A stretch of 64,000 bases of DNA from Campylobacter sp. RM12651 (GCF_022369475.1 NZ_CP059600.1:1426001-1490000); one strand, 5' to 3'. Shown: positions 12,248 through 20,795, counted from the first letter of the stretch. Program-made: numbers and translations. The notes: generated from the sequence alone by a model not told the origin.

Positions 12248-12903
12248 AATCTCTCCTTAATGCTATTGATTACAAATTTTAATCTATCACCTGCTTTTAA
12301 AAGGCTCGGATTTTCGCTATTTACATCAAATAATTTTGCCTTTGTATTTCCTATGATATTCCATCCACCTGGACTTTGATAAGGATATATTCCTGTTTGA
12401 GCTCCACCTATACCAACCGAACCTGCTGGAATTTTAAGTCTTGGGGTGCTAAGCCTTGGAGTGTGTAAAATCTCATTTAATCCACCCAAATATGCAAATC
12501 CTGGTTGAAAACCTATAAAATAAACATCATAAATAGGCTCGGCGTGTAATTTAGCAAACTCACTCATACTCATACCTTTAGCCTTTGCAATTACCTTTAA
12601 AACAAGTCCTAAATCCCCACCATAATCAACAGGAATTTCAATCAATCTTCCTGATAGCTCTAGTGGTTTAGTGCTAGTAATTAACTCATTTAATTTACTT
12701 TGTAAATCTAATAAATCTTTATAATTTAAATCACTTGTTAAGACATAAAGAGTATTCATTCCGACCACTACTTCTTTTATATAAGGCATATCTTTAATTA
12801 CTAAATTAAGTGCATAGCATAGGCGTTGTTTTTCTATGCTTATTGGAGGCTCAAGATATAAAAGCAATGAAGTTTCGCTTGTAATTTTAAATTTGTTATA
12901 CAT
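12244..12903 (-). CDS. pxpB: 5-oxoprolinase subunit B (KipI family)
   Basis: 219 residues from the ATG at 12903. The family signatures YFIGFQPGFAYLGGL and PAGSVGIGGAQTGIYPYQSPGGWNIIG are present toward the C-terminus. An ATG two codons upstream (12909) is possible, but AAGG abuts it, whereas the spacing to 12903 is about 6 nt. Works with PxpC in the 5-oxoprolinase complex; in Bacillus the KipI homologue also inhibits a sporulation kinase, which is irrelevant in this organism. Confidence 0.94.
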   Translation of the reverse strand: MYNKFKITSETSLLLYLEPPISIEKQRLCYALNLVIKDMPYIKEVVVGMNTLYVLTSDLNYKDLLDLQSKLNELITSTKPLELSGRLIEIPVDYGGDLGLVLKVIAKAKGMSMSEFAKLHAEPIYDVYFIGFQPGFAYLGGLNEILHTPRLSTPRLKIPAGSVGIGGAQTGIYPYQSPGGWNIIGNTKAKLFDVNSENPSLLKAGDRLKFVINSIKERL

Positions 12904-12933
12904 AATCATCCTTTAAATTTATTTTTTTTAATA

Positions 12934-13707
12934 CTAAAACACACTATATTCGCTATCTTTTCTATCCGTTACAAACATATATCCAGGAGAATGAGTTATC
13001 ATAATATCAGGCTTACTAGTAAGTGCTATGCTTTGCGGAGTTACCCCACAAGCCCAAAATACACATTCTTCATCAGGATAAATAGTAGATGCGTCTCCAA
13101 AATCAGGATTATTAATATCTTTAATACCTATTACACTAGGATTTCCTATATGAACAGGTGCTCCATGCACGCTAGGATAAAGAGCTGTTGCGGTTGTAGC
13201 TTTGATTAAATCTTTATGTTTAATTGGTCGCATTGAAACAACCATTTTTCCATAAAACTTACCAGCACTTGCACAATCAATATTTGTAATATACATAGGC
13301 ACATTATGATCTTCTTCAATATGTCTTAAAGGTATATTGTGATTTAATAAAGCTGCTTCAAATGAAAACGAACAACCTATTAAAAAACTCACATAATCAT
13401 CTTTAAAATGATTGATAATATTGCTTGTCTCTTCTACTAATTCGCCTTTTTTATATATTCTATATTTAGGAATACTCGTTCTAATATCTGCATTATTTGC
13501 ACTTGTTTTTGTAAGATATTCTCCCGCGTCTAAGACTTCAATTAAAGGACAAGGTTTAGGGTTTCTTTGACAAAATAATAAAAAATCATAAGCATCACTT
13601 TTAGGCAAAATCGCAAGATTAGCTTGAACATAACCTTTACAAACCCCTGCTGTAGGTTTGCTAAATTCATTTTTAGAAATTAAAGCTCTTAACTCTTCTG
13701 GTCTCAT
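12934..13707 (-). CDS. ycsI: YcsI family protein (DUF1445, D-glutamate cyclase-like)
   Basis: 257 residues, the family's usual length. Conserved blocks: FLIGCSFSFEAALL, RHIEEDHNVPMYITNI, GKMVVSMRPI, HGAPVHIGNPSVIGI and FWACGVTPQSIAL, ending ITHSPGYMFVTD. The family is annotated as a putative hydro-lyase; the mammalian member with this domain (DGLUCY) converts D-glutamate to 5-oxo-D-proline. As first gene of the pxp operon it may feed or channel 5-oxoproline, an inference from context. ATG 13707 has AAGGAG at good spacing. The first 12 codons and upstream DNA are duplicated at 17854-17998. Confidence 0.9.
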   Translation of the reverse strand: MRPEELRALISKNEFSKPTAGVCKGYVQANLAILPKSDAYDFLLFCQRNPKPCPLIEVLDAGEYLTKTSANNADIRTSIPKYRIYKKGELVEETSNIINHFKDDYVSFLIGCSFSFEAALLNHNIPLRHIEEDHNVPMYITNIDCASAGKFYGKMVVSMRPIKHKDLIKATTATALYPSVHGAPVHIGNPSVIGIKDINNPDFGDASTIYPDEECVFWACGVTPQSIALTSKPDIMITHSPGYMFVTDRKDSEYSVF

Positions 13708-13821
13708 TTTTTCTCCTTTTTGAAATTGTAGTGTGAAAAAATGTGAAGAAAAGTAAAAATATAAAAAACTTAACTAAAATTGTTACAAAATTACACAATT
13801 AATTATATGTAAAATAAGTAT
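13676..13821. repeat. Direct repeat copy A (start of ycsI plus its promoter region)
   Basis: 146 bp that recurs at 17854-17998 in the same orientation with two substitutions and one single-base gap. It holds the first 11 or so codons of ycsI, its RBS, and roughly 110 bp upstream including a TATAAT (minus strand, 13807-13802). The two copies bracket the TPP riboswitch and the thiamine operon. Confidence 0.95.
13802..13807 (-). promoter_or_regulatory. Probable -10 of the ycsI-pxpBCA-ycsG operon
   Basis: A perfect TATAAT on the minus strand about 95 nt before the ycsI ATG, preceded by T-rich sequence as usual for Campylobacter sigma-70 promoters. Just downstream is TTGTTACAAAATTACACAA, an imperfect inverted repeat that could be an operator. 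Confidence 0.5.
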
Positions 13822-13935
13822 TAAATATATTGATTATTTATATTAAAAATTAAGAAATTATTGCAATATAACAAATAATTATTGTAATATTTTATATATC
13901 TATTTCATAACTAATTTTAATTAGAATAATGATTT

Positions 13936-14014
13936 TAGGGGAGCGAAAGCTGAGAGTAGGCGTAATAGTCTTGACCCTTTGAACCTGTTTGGGTAATGCC
14001 AGCGTAGGGAGATG
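13936..14014 (+). ncRNA. TPP (thiamine pyrophosphate) riboswitch
   Basis: All conserved THI-box blocks occur in order on the plus strand: AGGGGAGC, CTGAGA, ACCCTTTGAACCTG, GGGTAATGCCAGCGTAGGGA. It lies about 58 nt before the cytX start and should lower expression of the thiamine salvage operon when TPP is plentiful. Because the first gene's RBS (GGAGAG at 14062) is close behind, control of translation or of early termination are both possible. Confidence 0.95.
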
Positions 14015-14071
14015 CAAAATTTTTCTAATCCTTTCTTAGCATTCCCATAAATTGATTTTATGGAGAGTTGT

Positions 14072-15205
14072 ATGAGTAATTTTTTCTTGTGGCTTGGAGC
14101 TAGTATTTCGCTAGCTGAAATTGAAGCCGGTAGTTTATTTTCAGGTCTTATTTTAAGTGATTCTTTATTTGCTATATTTTTTGGACATTTTTTAGGTGGA
14201 ATTTTATTTTTTGCTATGATGTATATTAGCACTAAACTAAAATGCAATGCTATGGGTAGTCTTAAATATTTTTACTCACAAAATGGCAAAATATTCTTTT
14301 CATTTTGCAATTTTCTAGCTTTAATTTGCTGGAGTGCAGTTATGATTATGAGTGCAGCAATACTACTAAATGGACTATATCCAAATATAAATTTTAACTT
14401 AGTAGTAATTTTGTTATCATCACTTTTAATAATATGGCTATTCTTAAAACAAAATTTATTAATGTCAATAAATAATTTTATAGTTTGCATACTTTTTTTG
14501 ATAGTAATTTATATTTTTTATAACTTAATTAATCTTAATTTAAACCAAATAGAAGTTAATAAAATAAACTTGATAAATGCTATTGAACTAAGTATTGCTA
14601 TGCCAATTTCTTGGCTTGCATTAGTTGGTGATTATACAAAATATTTTAAAAATCCAATAAAAGATAGTTTAGTAGCTTCAGTCGCGTATTTTCTAGGAAG
14701 TTCACTTATGTATATAATTGGATATTTAACTATGAAATACTATAGCGACCTTTCTAGTTTTTTAATCACTTTAAAATTATCAATGTTAATAATATTTTTG
14801 ATTATTTTTTCAACAATAACAACAACATATTTAGACATTTTTTCAGCTAATGAAAGTATTAAAAATATAAATAATAAATTTGGTAATAAAATTACAATTT
14901 TATTAATAATCTTTATTGCTTTATTAATAGCTATTTTTATACCTTTTTCTTTATATGAAAATTTTTTATATACATTAAGTTCAGTATTTTTACCTATGGC
15001 ATCGGTTATAGTATGTGTATATTGTTTTAAACTAAAAAATTCAGCTAAATTAAATTTTTTAATTTGGTTTATTGGATTTTTAATTTATCAAATACTGATT
15101 TATTTTGATTTTTTAGCATCAATTTTAACTTTTTTAATCATTTTAATTTTAACCTTAGGAGGAGAATATGTATCAAAACATTATGCAAAAAACAAGAAAT
15201 CATAA
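14072..15205 (+). CDS. cytX: CytX, putative hydroxymethylpyrimidine permease
   Basis: 377-residue membrane protein with about 12 helices, NCS1/CytX family: start SNFFLWLGASISLAEIEAG, then FSGLI, GHFLGG, AMPISWLALVGDYTKYF. CytX proteins are linked to TPP riboswitches and thiM/thiD and are thought to import the pyrimidine moiety of thiamine (HMP). An upstream in-frame ATG (14060) is rejected because GGAG sits inside that codon's neighbourhood and 6 nt before the ATG at 14072. The 3' end overlaps thiM by 38 nt. Confidence 0.9.
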   Translation: MSNFFLWLGASISLAEIEAGSLFSGLILSDSLFAIFFGHFLGGILFFAMMYISTKLKCNAMGSLKYFYSQNGKIFFSFCNFLALICWSAVMIMSAAILLNGLYPNINFNLVVILLSSLLIIWLFLKQNLLMSINNFIVCILFLIVIYIFYNLINLNLNQIEVNKINLINAIELSIAMPISWLALVGDYTKYFKNPIKDSLVASVAYFLGSSLMYIIGYLTMKYYSDLSSFLITLKLSMLIIFLIIFSTITTTYLDIFSANESIKNINNKFGNKITILLIIFIALLIAIFIPFSLYENFLYTLSSVFLPMASVIVCVYCFKLKNSAKLNFLIWFIGFLIYQILIYFDFLASILTFLIILILTLGGEYVSKHYAKNKKS

Positions 15206-15962
15206 AACTTTAGTAGAAAGTATTACAAATTATGTAACGATAAATGACTCAGCTAACGCTATTTTAGCTGTTGGTGGCTCACCTATTATGGGAGATTTTT
15301 ATGAAGAAGTTGGTGAAATTGTTACAATTAGTAATGCGGTTTTGCTAAATATCGGGCAGTTAAACGAAAATCTAATAAAAGCCCATAAAAACGCAGCCTT
15401 AAAGGCAAATGAATTAAATATTCCTATTGTTTTTGACCCCGTTGCAGCAGGAGTTAGTAATGCAAGAAATAATTTATGTAAATATTTAATGCAAAATATA
15501 AAGTTTTGTGTAATTAAAGGCAATGCAAGCGAGATAAATTATCTAGTAAATAAGACATTAAATACAAGTGGCTGCGATAGTAGTGATGAAATAAATCAAA
15601 ATGATTTAGAAAAATACATTGATTTTGCTAAAAAACATAAAACTATTTTGGTAATCACAGGTAAAAATGATTTTATCATCAATAAAACAAATGTTTTTAT
15701 GCTAAGCAATGGTTCGGCAATGCAAACAAAAATCACAGGTGCAGGTTGTATGCTAGGCAATATCTTAGCCGTTTTTGTAGGGGCAAATGATGATAAATTA
15801 AATTCTGTAATCACAGGTATAAGTGCATTTAACATAAGTGCTGAAATAGCCGAAACTAAAGCAAATGGCACTATGTCGTTTAAAATGCACTTAATTGATG
15901 AGTTAAGCAAAATTGATGGAACTACCATAAAAGAAAGGATAAAAATTGAAAAACTTAGATGA
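15168..15962 (+). CDS. thiM: Hydroxyethylthiazole kinase
   Basis: 264 residues. Phosphorylates 4-methyl-5-hydroxyethylthiazole for thiamine salvage. Motifs: TNYVTINDSANAILAVGGSP, MGDF, LLNIGQL, VFDPVAAGVSNAR, VIKGNASEI, and the catalytic ITGAGCMLGNILA with its Cys. The ATG at 15168 follows AGGAGGAG closely; a second ATG at 15183 cannot be fully excluded. Overlaps cytX upstream and thiE downstream. Confidence 0.95.
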   Translation: MYQNIMQKTRNHKTLVESITNYVTINDSANAILAVGGSPIMGDFYEEVGEIVTISNAVLLNIGQLNENLIKAHKNAALKANELNIPIVFDPVAAGVSNARNNLCKYLMQNIKFCVIKGNASEINYLVNKTLNTSGCDSSDEINQNDLEKYIDFAKKHKTILVITGKNDFIINKTNVFMLSNGSAMQTKITGAGCMLGNILAVFVGANDDKLNSVITGISAFNISAEIAETKANGTMSFKMHLIDELSKIDGTTIKERIKIEKLR

Positions 15963-16560
15963 AATTTTAAGATTTTATGCAATTAGTGATGATATATACA
16001 CTAAAGAAGATGAATTATTAGATATTTGTGAGATTTTATTTGATTATGTAACTTGCTTTCAAGTAAGAAATAAAGCGAACAATTATAGCCTTAATACACT
16101 TTTAAAATTAAAAAATCTTTGTGAAATAAAAAAAGTAGCTTTAATAATAAACGATGATTTAGAACTTGCAATTAAGCTAAATGCTGATGGTATTCATCTA
16201 GGACAAAGTGATATAAACAAAAATCTAAAAATACCAAAAAATATGTTTTTAGGAATAAGTGCAAGTAATTATGAAGAAGCGTTAAAGGGCTTAAAATTAG
16301 GAGCAAATTATCTAGGCATTGGAGCAATTTATGAGAGCAATACTAAAAAAGATGCAAAAATGCTAAGCAAAAATGACCTAATAAAAATAGTGCAAGAAAT
16401 AAACATTCCTAAAGTGGCAATAGGAGGATTAAATTATCAAAATATAGACAATTTAAAAGAATTTAAAATAAAAAATATAGCTTGTATAAGTGCGATTTAT
16501 GAAAATCAAAATTATAAAGCAAATTGCGAAAAATTATGGAAAAAGATTTCTCTTTTATAA
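15946..16560 (+). CDS. thiE: Thiamine phosphate synthase
   Basis: 204 residues, TIM-barrel ThiE family: YAISDD near the start, FQVRNK, LIINDDLELAIKLNADGIHLGQSD, GISASNYEEA, YLGIGAIYES and PKVAIGGLN. Joins HMP-PP to thiazole phosphate to give thiamine phosphate. The start is a TTG at 15946 with AAGGA about 6 nt upstream; no ATG lies close to the conserved N-terminus. Overlaps thiM by 17 nt. Confidence 0.93.
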   Translation: MKNLDEILRFYAISDDIYTKEDELLDICEILFDYVTCFQVRNKANNYSLNTLLKLKNLCEIKKVALIINDDLELAIKLNADGIHLGQSDINKNLKIPKNMFLGISASNYEEALKGLKLGANYLGIGAIYESNTKKDAKMLSKNDLIKIVQEINIPKVAIGGLNYQNIDNLKEFKIKNIACISAIYENQNYKANCEKLWKKISLL

Positions 16561-17090
16561 TTGACCTTGATGGCGTAATCATTGATAGCGTTGGCTTTTG
16601 GCAAGAATTAGCTAATGGATATAATTTAGATGATTTAAGTTTTTATGATGGGCTTAAAAAAATTGATGAATTAAACAAAACTAAATTAAGTAAAAAAATC
16701 ATTAAAACTTGCATTGATTTTTATAGCAAAGAAGCTAATTTATGTATAGGTGTAAATGAGTTTTTAGCCAAATTTAAAGCTTATAAAAAGTGTATTTATA
16801 CAGCTAGTCCATTTGCAAAACTTGTTTTAAAAAGATTTGATATTTTAGATAAATTTGTTTTCATTCAAGATGAAAGAAAATATTTAAAAACTACTCAAAT
16901 AGCTTTAAAAACTTGTATGAATAAGCTAAATACTAATAAATTTATTTTAATTGATGATAGCTCTAAAATAATTGATTTAGCTAATAAAAACGACATTTTT
17001 AGCGTTGGAATAAATTGCGAAAATGCAAAAATAAATATTAAAAACATAGGAGAATTAAATGAAAAAGATATTAAGCATAGCTGGAAGTGA
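16536..17090 (+). CDS. HAD-superfamily hydrolase of the thiamine operon
   Basis: 184 residues. HAD motif I is SFIIDLDGVIIDS, a Ser/Thr stands in TASPF (motif II region), a Lys lies in the middle and LIDDSSK is motif IV. The cap is small. It is enclosed by thiE and thiD with overlaps on both sides (25 and 32 nt), so its job probably belongs to thiamine metabolism, for example removing phosphate from thiamine phosphate or a pyrimidine phosphate. That is inference; the sequence alone gives only phosphatase. A TTG at 16524 would add four residues; the ATG is preferred. Confidence 0.8.
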   Translation: MEKDFSFIIDLDGVIIDSVGFWQELANGYNLDDLSFYDGLKKIDELNKTKLSKKIIKTCIDFYSKEANLCIGVNEFLAKFKAYKKCIYTASPFAKLVLKRFDILDKFVFIQDERKYLKTTQIALKTCMNKLNTNKFILIDDSSKIIDLANKNDIFSVGINCENAKINIKNIGELNEKDIKHSWK

Positions 17091-17814
17091 CCCATCTGGT
17101 GGGGCTGGGTTGCAAGCTGATATAAAGACAATTCAAGCTCATAAAATGTATGCAATGAGTGTAATTACAGCCTTAACTGCTCAAAATACTAGCGGAGTTT
17201 TTGGCGTTTTAAGGGTTGATACAGATTTTATAAAAGCTCAAATAAAAGCTTGTTTTGATGAATGCGAAATAGATTTTATAAAAATCGGAATGCTTTATAA
17301 TGAAGAAATTATAAATTGTGTTAAAAATACTCTAAATGGATATAGTAAAATCGTATTAGATCCAGTAATGGTATCTACAAGTGGTGCAAGATTGCTTGAT
17401 GAAAGGGCGATTAATACTATAAAAGATTTTGCAAAAAATGTTTATTTGATTACTCCAAATTTATATGAAGCTGAAGTTTTGTTGGGCGAAAAAATCACAA
17501 ATGAAAAAGATGCAATAAATGCAGCAAAAAGTCTAGAAAAAACTCTAAATTGTAAGGTTTTGTTAAAAGGTGGACACTTAAAAGCAAGTGATTTTTTAAG
17601 CGAAAATGGTGAAATTACGATTTTTAAAGGCAAAAAAATAAAAAATATTGTAACTCACGGCACGGGTTGTACTCTAAGCTCTGCAATTGCTTGTAATTTA
17701 GCTTTAAACGAAAATATTAAAACAGCTTGTAAAAATGCAAAAGATTATGTAAGTAATGCTTTAAAAAATAGCTTTAATTTTAATTACAAAGTAAAATTAT
17801 TAAATCATTTTTAG
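17059..17814 (+). CDS. thiD: Hydroxymethylpyrimidine (phosphate) kinase
   Basis: 251 residues, ribokinase fold. Start ILSIAGSDPSGGAGLQADIKT is diagnostic; also ITALTAQNT, KIGML, VLDPVMVSTSGARLL, LITPNLYEAEVLLG, VLLKGGH and the catalytic HGTGCTLSSAIA. Phosphorylates HMP and HMP-P to HMP-PP for ThiE. GGAG lies 6 nt before the ATG. Last gene of the riboswitch operon; the operon has no thiC, thiG, thiS or thiF, so it is a salvage set. Confidence 0.96.
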   Translation: MKKILSIAGSDPSGGAGLQADIKTIQAHKMYAMSVITALTAQNTSGVFGVLRVDTDFIKAQIKACFDECEIDFIKIGMLYNEEIINCVKNTLNGYSKIVLDPVMVSTSGARLLDERAINTIKDFAKNVYLITPNLYEAEVLLGEKITNEKDAINAAKSLEKTLNCKVLLKGGHLKASDFLSENGEITIFKGKKIKNIVTHGTGCTLSSAIACNLALNENIKTACKNAKDYVSNALKNSFNFNYKVKLLNHF

Positions 17815-17837
17815 CATTATAGTTTTAAGCTTTAATT

Positions 17838-17885
17838 TTAAAATATGTTTTTTGAAATTAAAGCTCTTAACTCTTCTGGTCTCAT
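17838..17885 (-). pseudogene. 15-codon fossil of the ycsI start
   Basis: Within repeat copy B an intact RBS and ATG open the sequence MRPEELRALISKN, identical to YcsI, then two unrelated residues and a stop (17838-17840). It is a duplicated gene start, not a gene. Its promoter copy would fire leftward, antisense to the thiD 3' end. Confidence 0.85.
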
Positions 17886-17998
17886 TTTTTCTCCTTTTTG
17901 AAAATGTAGTGTGAAAAAATGTGAAAAAAAGTAAAAATATAAAAACTTAACTAAAATTGTTACAAAATTACACAATTAATTATATGTAAAATAAGTAT
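17854..17998. repeat. Direct repeat copy B
   Basis: 145 bp, about 98 percent identical to 13676-13821 and in the same orientation. Outside this stretch the flanks of the two copies differ completely, so the ends are sharp. The 4.0 kb between the copies is exactly the TPP riboswitch and thiamine operon. Confidence 0.95.
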
Positions 17999-18101
17999 AA
18001 GGTTTTTATTATTAATTTATAAAAGATAAAAGTAGTAAAAATGTAATATTTAAAGCTTTAAAAGAATTTGAAATTCCTTAAAACTTTAAATATATATAAA
18101 A

Positions 18102-18830
18102 TTATTTAACTTTTTCTACTGCATCAAGTATTGTTTTTTGAGATTTTATATCGTTTATATCAGTTTTAAAATATAATTCAACTCTATTATTTTTTGCAGA
18201 TTCTAAACTATTATTATCAAATCTAGGATTGTTTGCTCCATAGCTTTTGATACTAAGTTTTGATGAATCAACCCCGCTTTTAATAAGTATCTCAAGGACT
18301 TCTCTAGCTCTTGCAGTCGCTAAATCAAAACTTGTTAAATAACTATCATCATTATCGCTAAATCCACGAATTTCAAGCTGAACCCCATCTCCTAAGCCTT
18401 GCATAATCATTTTAATTCTTTTAAGATATAAAATATCATCACTATTTGCAACTCTAGTTTCATCTTTATTAAATAACAATATTGAAGGAAGTTCCATATA
18501 AAATTGGTTTTCTCTTTGATCTAAGATAGCTTTTAGTTTTTCTATACTTTCTTGCTGATTTATATTTTGAGCTTGTAAAGCACGAGATTCTTCGTTATTT
18601 GATGGACTATGTTTGCCATCTGTTTTACTCTCTTTTTCTACCACCTGCGTGCTTGGAAAATCAAAAATCTTTACAAATTCTTTAGTTAAAGCCTTTGCTT
18701 TATCAGTATTTACCGAAGCAATAGCGTAAAGTGCGATAAATAACGCTAGTAATAATGAGAAAAAGTCTGCTAAAGGAACAGCCCATTTCTCGCATGCTGG
18801 TATTGGTGGGCACTTTTTTTTCTTAGACAT
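18102..18830 (-). CDS. motB: Flagellar motor stator protein MotB
   Basis: 242 residues. One N-terminal membrane helix carries the proton-binding Asp (VPLADFFSLLLALFIAL, Asp 22). The periplasmic OmpA-like peptidoglycan-binding domain fills the C-terminal half (LEIRGFSDND, DLATARAREVLEILI, LSIKSYGANNPR, NRVELYFK). With MotA it forms the stator that drives the flagellum. Starts 2 nt after the motA stop, so the pair is coupled. Confidence 0.96.
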   Translation of the reverse strand: MSKKKKCPPIPACEKWAVPLADFFSLLLALFIALYAIASVNTDKAKALTKEFVKIFDFPSTQVVEKESKTDGKHSPSNNEESRALQAQNINQQESIEKLKAILDQRENQFYMELPSILLFNKDETRVANSDDILYLKRIKMIMQGLGDGVQLEIRGFSDNDDSYLTSFDLATARAREVLEILIKSGVDSSKLSIKSYGANNPRFDNNSLESAKNNRVELYFKTDINDIKSQKTILDAVEKVK

Positions 18831-18832
18831 TA

Positions 18833-19606
18833 TTATTCACCAAATTGTGATTTAGGTACTAAACCATGTGGGAAATATAAAAATAGCTTTTGCTCTAAAT
18901 CTCTTGGATTTGCACCTTCTGCTATACCAACTACCCCAGCCATCATAAGCTCTTTTTCTACTATTAAATCATGTCCGTTACCTTTGATTTTGTTTCCCCA
19001 AGGCACAAACACTCCATAACAACAATAAATCCCTGTAACCGTAGCCGTAAATGCACCCGCAATACCCATCGCCATTGCTTGCGGATTATCAAGTAATTGA
19101 AGTGCTAGCATAAGACCGCACACCGCTCCAACAAGTCCGAATGTAGGACAAGACTCACCTACACGACAAAAGAATTCCCTACACTCATCATAATAAGTTT
19201 CTGAATGAGAAATATCAAGCTCCATACTTTCTTTTATTTCTTCAACATCTTTACCATCAACCATCATCATCATTGCTGATTTTAAGTAGTGATTATCTAT
19301 TTCAGCTACTTTTGGTTCAAGTGCTAAAAGCCCATCTTTTCTAGCAATAGAAGCAAATTCTATTAACTGATCGGTTCTTGCTTGAAAATTAACCCCACTA
19401 CCTTTAAAAACTATTTTAAGCTCTTTAAAAGCTCCTTTTATAAAATATTTATTCGTTCCAACCATAGTAGAGAAAAATGCTGTTGGTAAAACGATTAAAA
19501 CCGATGAAATATGAATAAGGTGTAATGGGTTACCACCTTCTAAAATATCCCCTACGCAAATAGATGTAAGAGCTAAAACCATTCCTAAGACCGTTGTTAA
19601 ATCCAC
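18833..19606 (-). CDS. motA: Flagellar motor stator protein MotA
   Basis: 257 residues with four membrane helices. The segments GGNPLHLIHISSVLIVLPTAFFSTMVG and FGLVGAVCGLMLAL, the cytoplasmic loop between helices 2 and 3, and FTATVTGIYCCYGVFVPWGNKI are those of MotA. Conducts protons together with MotB. RBS AAGGAAA sits before the ATG. Lies 35 nt after a diguanylate cyclase gene that might tune motility. Confidence 0.96.
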   Translation of the reverse strand: MDLTTVLGMVLALTSICVGDILEGGNPLHLIHISSVLIVLPTAFFSTMVGTNKYFIKGAFKELKIVFKGSGVNFQARTDQLIEFASIARKDGLLALEPKVAEIDNHYLKSAMMMMVDGKDVEEIKESMELDISHSETYYDECREFFCRVGESCPTFGLVGAVCGLMLALQLLDNPQAMAMGIAGAFTATVTGIYCCYGVFVPWGNKIKGNGHDLIVEKELMMAGVVGIAEGANPRDLEQKLFLYFPHGLVPKSQFGE

Positions 19607-19641
19607 ATTTTTTCCTTTATTTAAATCTTAAAATATTACAT

Positions 19642-20784
19642 TCATTTAGTTAAAATTTCTTCATTATATACTTTTATGCAATTTTTGCCAGCATTTTTAG
19701 CAGCATACACTGCTAAATCGGTTTTTTTCATAAAATCATTAGAATTTGTAATAGTAGTCGGCAAAATTGTAGCCACTCCTATACTAATACTACTTTTCCA
19801 TCTATCATCTAACTTATTTCCTACTTGAATATTTAAACTTCTAGTAACATTTAAAAGTGTTTTTGCTAGCAACATAGCACCATCAATATCTGTATTTGGT
19901 AGTAAAACAAAAAACTCATCTCCACCAAGTCTTGCTAAAACATCATCAGTTCTAATAGTTTCTTTGATTGTTTGCGAAAATTCTCTTAATACCTTATCGC
20001 CCATTTCGTGTCCATAAGTGTCATTTACTTCTTTAAAATTATCTAAATCAATCATTAAACCACTTGTAATTAATGAATTTTCTTTAGCTTCATTTAAAAT
20101 AACTTCTAAAACTTCAAATAAATGTCTTCTATTTGGCAAATTTGTTAATACATCTGTTAAAGCTATACTTCTTAAAGTTTGATTTGTTGCTGCTAATTCT
20201 CTTGTTTTCTCTTTCACTTTTAATTCAAGATTTCTTTTAAGTTCTAATAATTCGCTATTTTTCTTAACTACAACATTTAAAAGATTACTAAGAGCTTTTA
20301 CTAAAGGTGCTGTTTGCTTATTTTCATTTTGAACTACTATCTCATAAGCTTCTTTAGCTTCAAGACCTTGATTAATTAATTCTATTTGTTTTGCCATATT
20401 TTGGTCAATCCCTAAAATATGAAAAGCAAGCCAAGAAATCAAAAACTCTAACAAACTCTTAACAGCTTCTTTATTAGTGCCATCTCCAACATCATCATAT
20501 AATTGCTTAGTTTGTTCTATAAACATTTTATGACTTAATTTATGCTCTTGAAAAAAATCACTATAAATATTTACATTTTGCATTAGCATTTCTTCTTCTG
20601 AAAAATGCTCTTTAGCATAGTTTAAAATACCATTAAAAGCTTCATCTAATTCGTTTTTATTTAAATTCTTTTCGCTTAATTTTAAAGCTAGTTCATTTAT
20701 TAATTGCACTAAATAATAATGCTGCTTATCAACATTATCAATATTTGTTTCATAGTCTTTATTCCAAGCAAATATTATTTCCAT
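19642..20784 (-). CDS. Hemerythrin-GGDEF protein (oxygen-binding diguanylate cyclase)
   Basis: 380 residues. Residues 1-130 form a bacteriohemerythrin domain with all seven di-iron ligands visible: His22, His60, Glu64, His81, His85, His122 and Asp127. A helical linker (about 160-205) follows, then a GGDEF domain with GGDEF intact at about 287-291 and the inhibitory RxxD site (RTDD, 278-281) five residues upstream. It should make cyclic di-GMP from GTP under control of oxygen or redox state. No membrane segment, so cytosolic. It lies 11 nt after polA and just upstream of motAB on the same strand, suggesting a motility link; the link is inference. Confidence 0.92.
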   Translation of the reverse strand: MEIIFAWNKDYETNIDNVDKQHYYLVQLINELALKLSEKNLNKNELDEAFNGILNYAKEHFSEEEMLMQNVNIYSDFFQEHKLSHKMFIEQTKQLYDDVGDGTNKEAVKSLLEFLISWLAFHILGIDQNMAKQIELINQGLEAKEAYEIVVQNENKQTAPLVKALSNLLNVVVKKNSELLELKRNLELKVKEKTRELAATNQTLRSIALTDVLTNLPNRRHLFEVLEVILNEAKENSLITSGLMIDLDNFKEVNDTYGHEMGDKVLREFSQTIKETIRTDDVLARLGGDEFFVLLPNTDIDGAMLLAKTLLNVTRSLNIQVGNKLDDRWKSSISIGVATILPTTITNSNDFMKKTDLAVYAAKNAGKNCIKVYNEEILTK

Positions 20785-20795
20785 AACCTTTCCCT

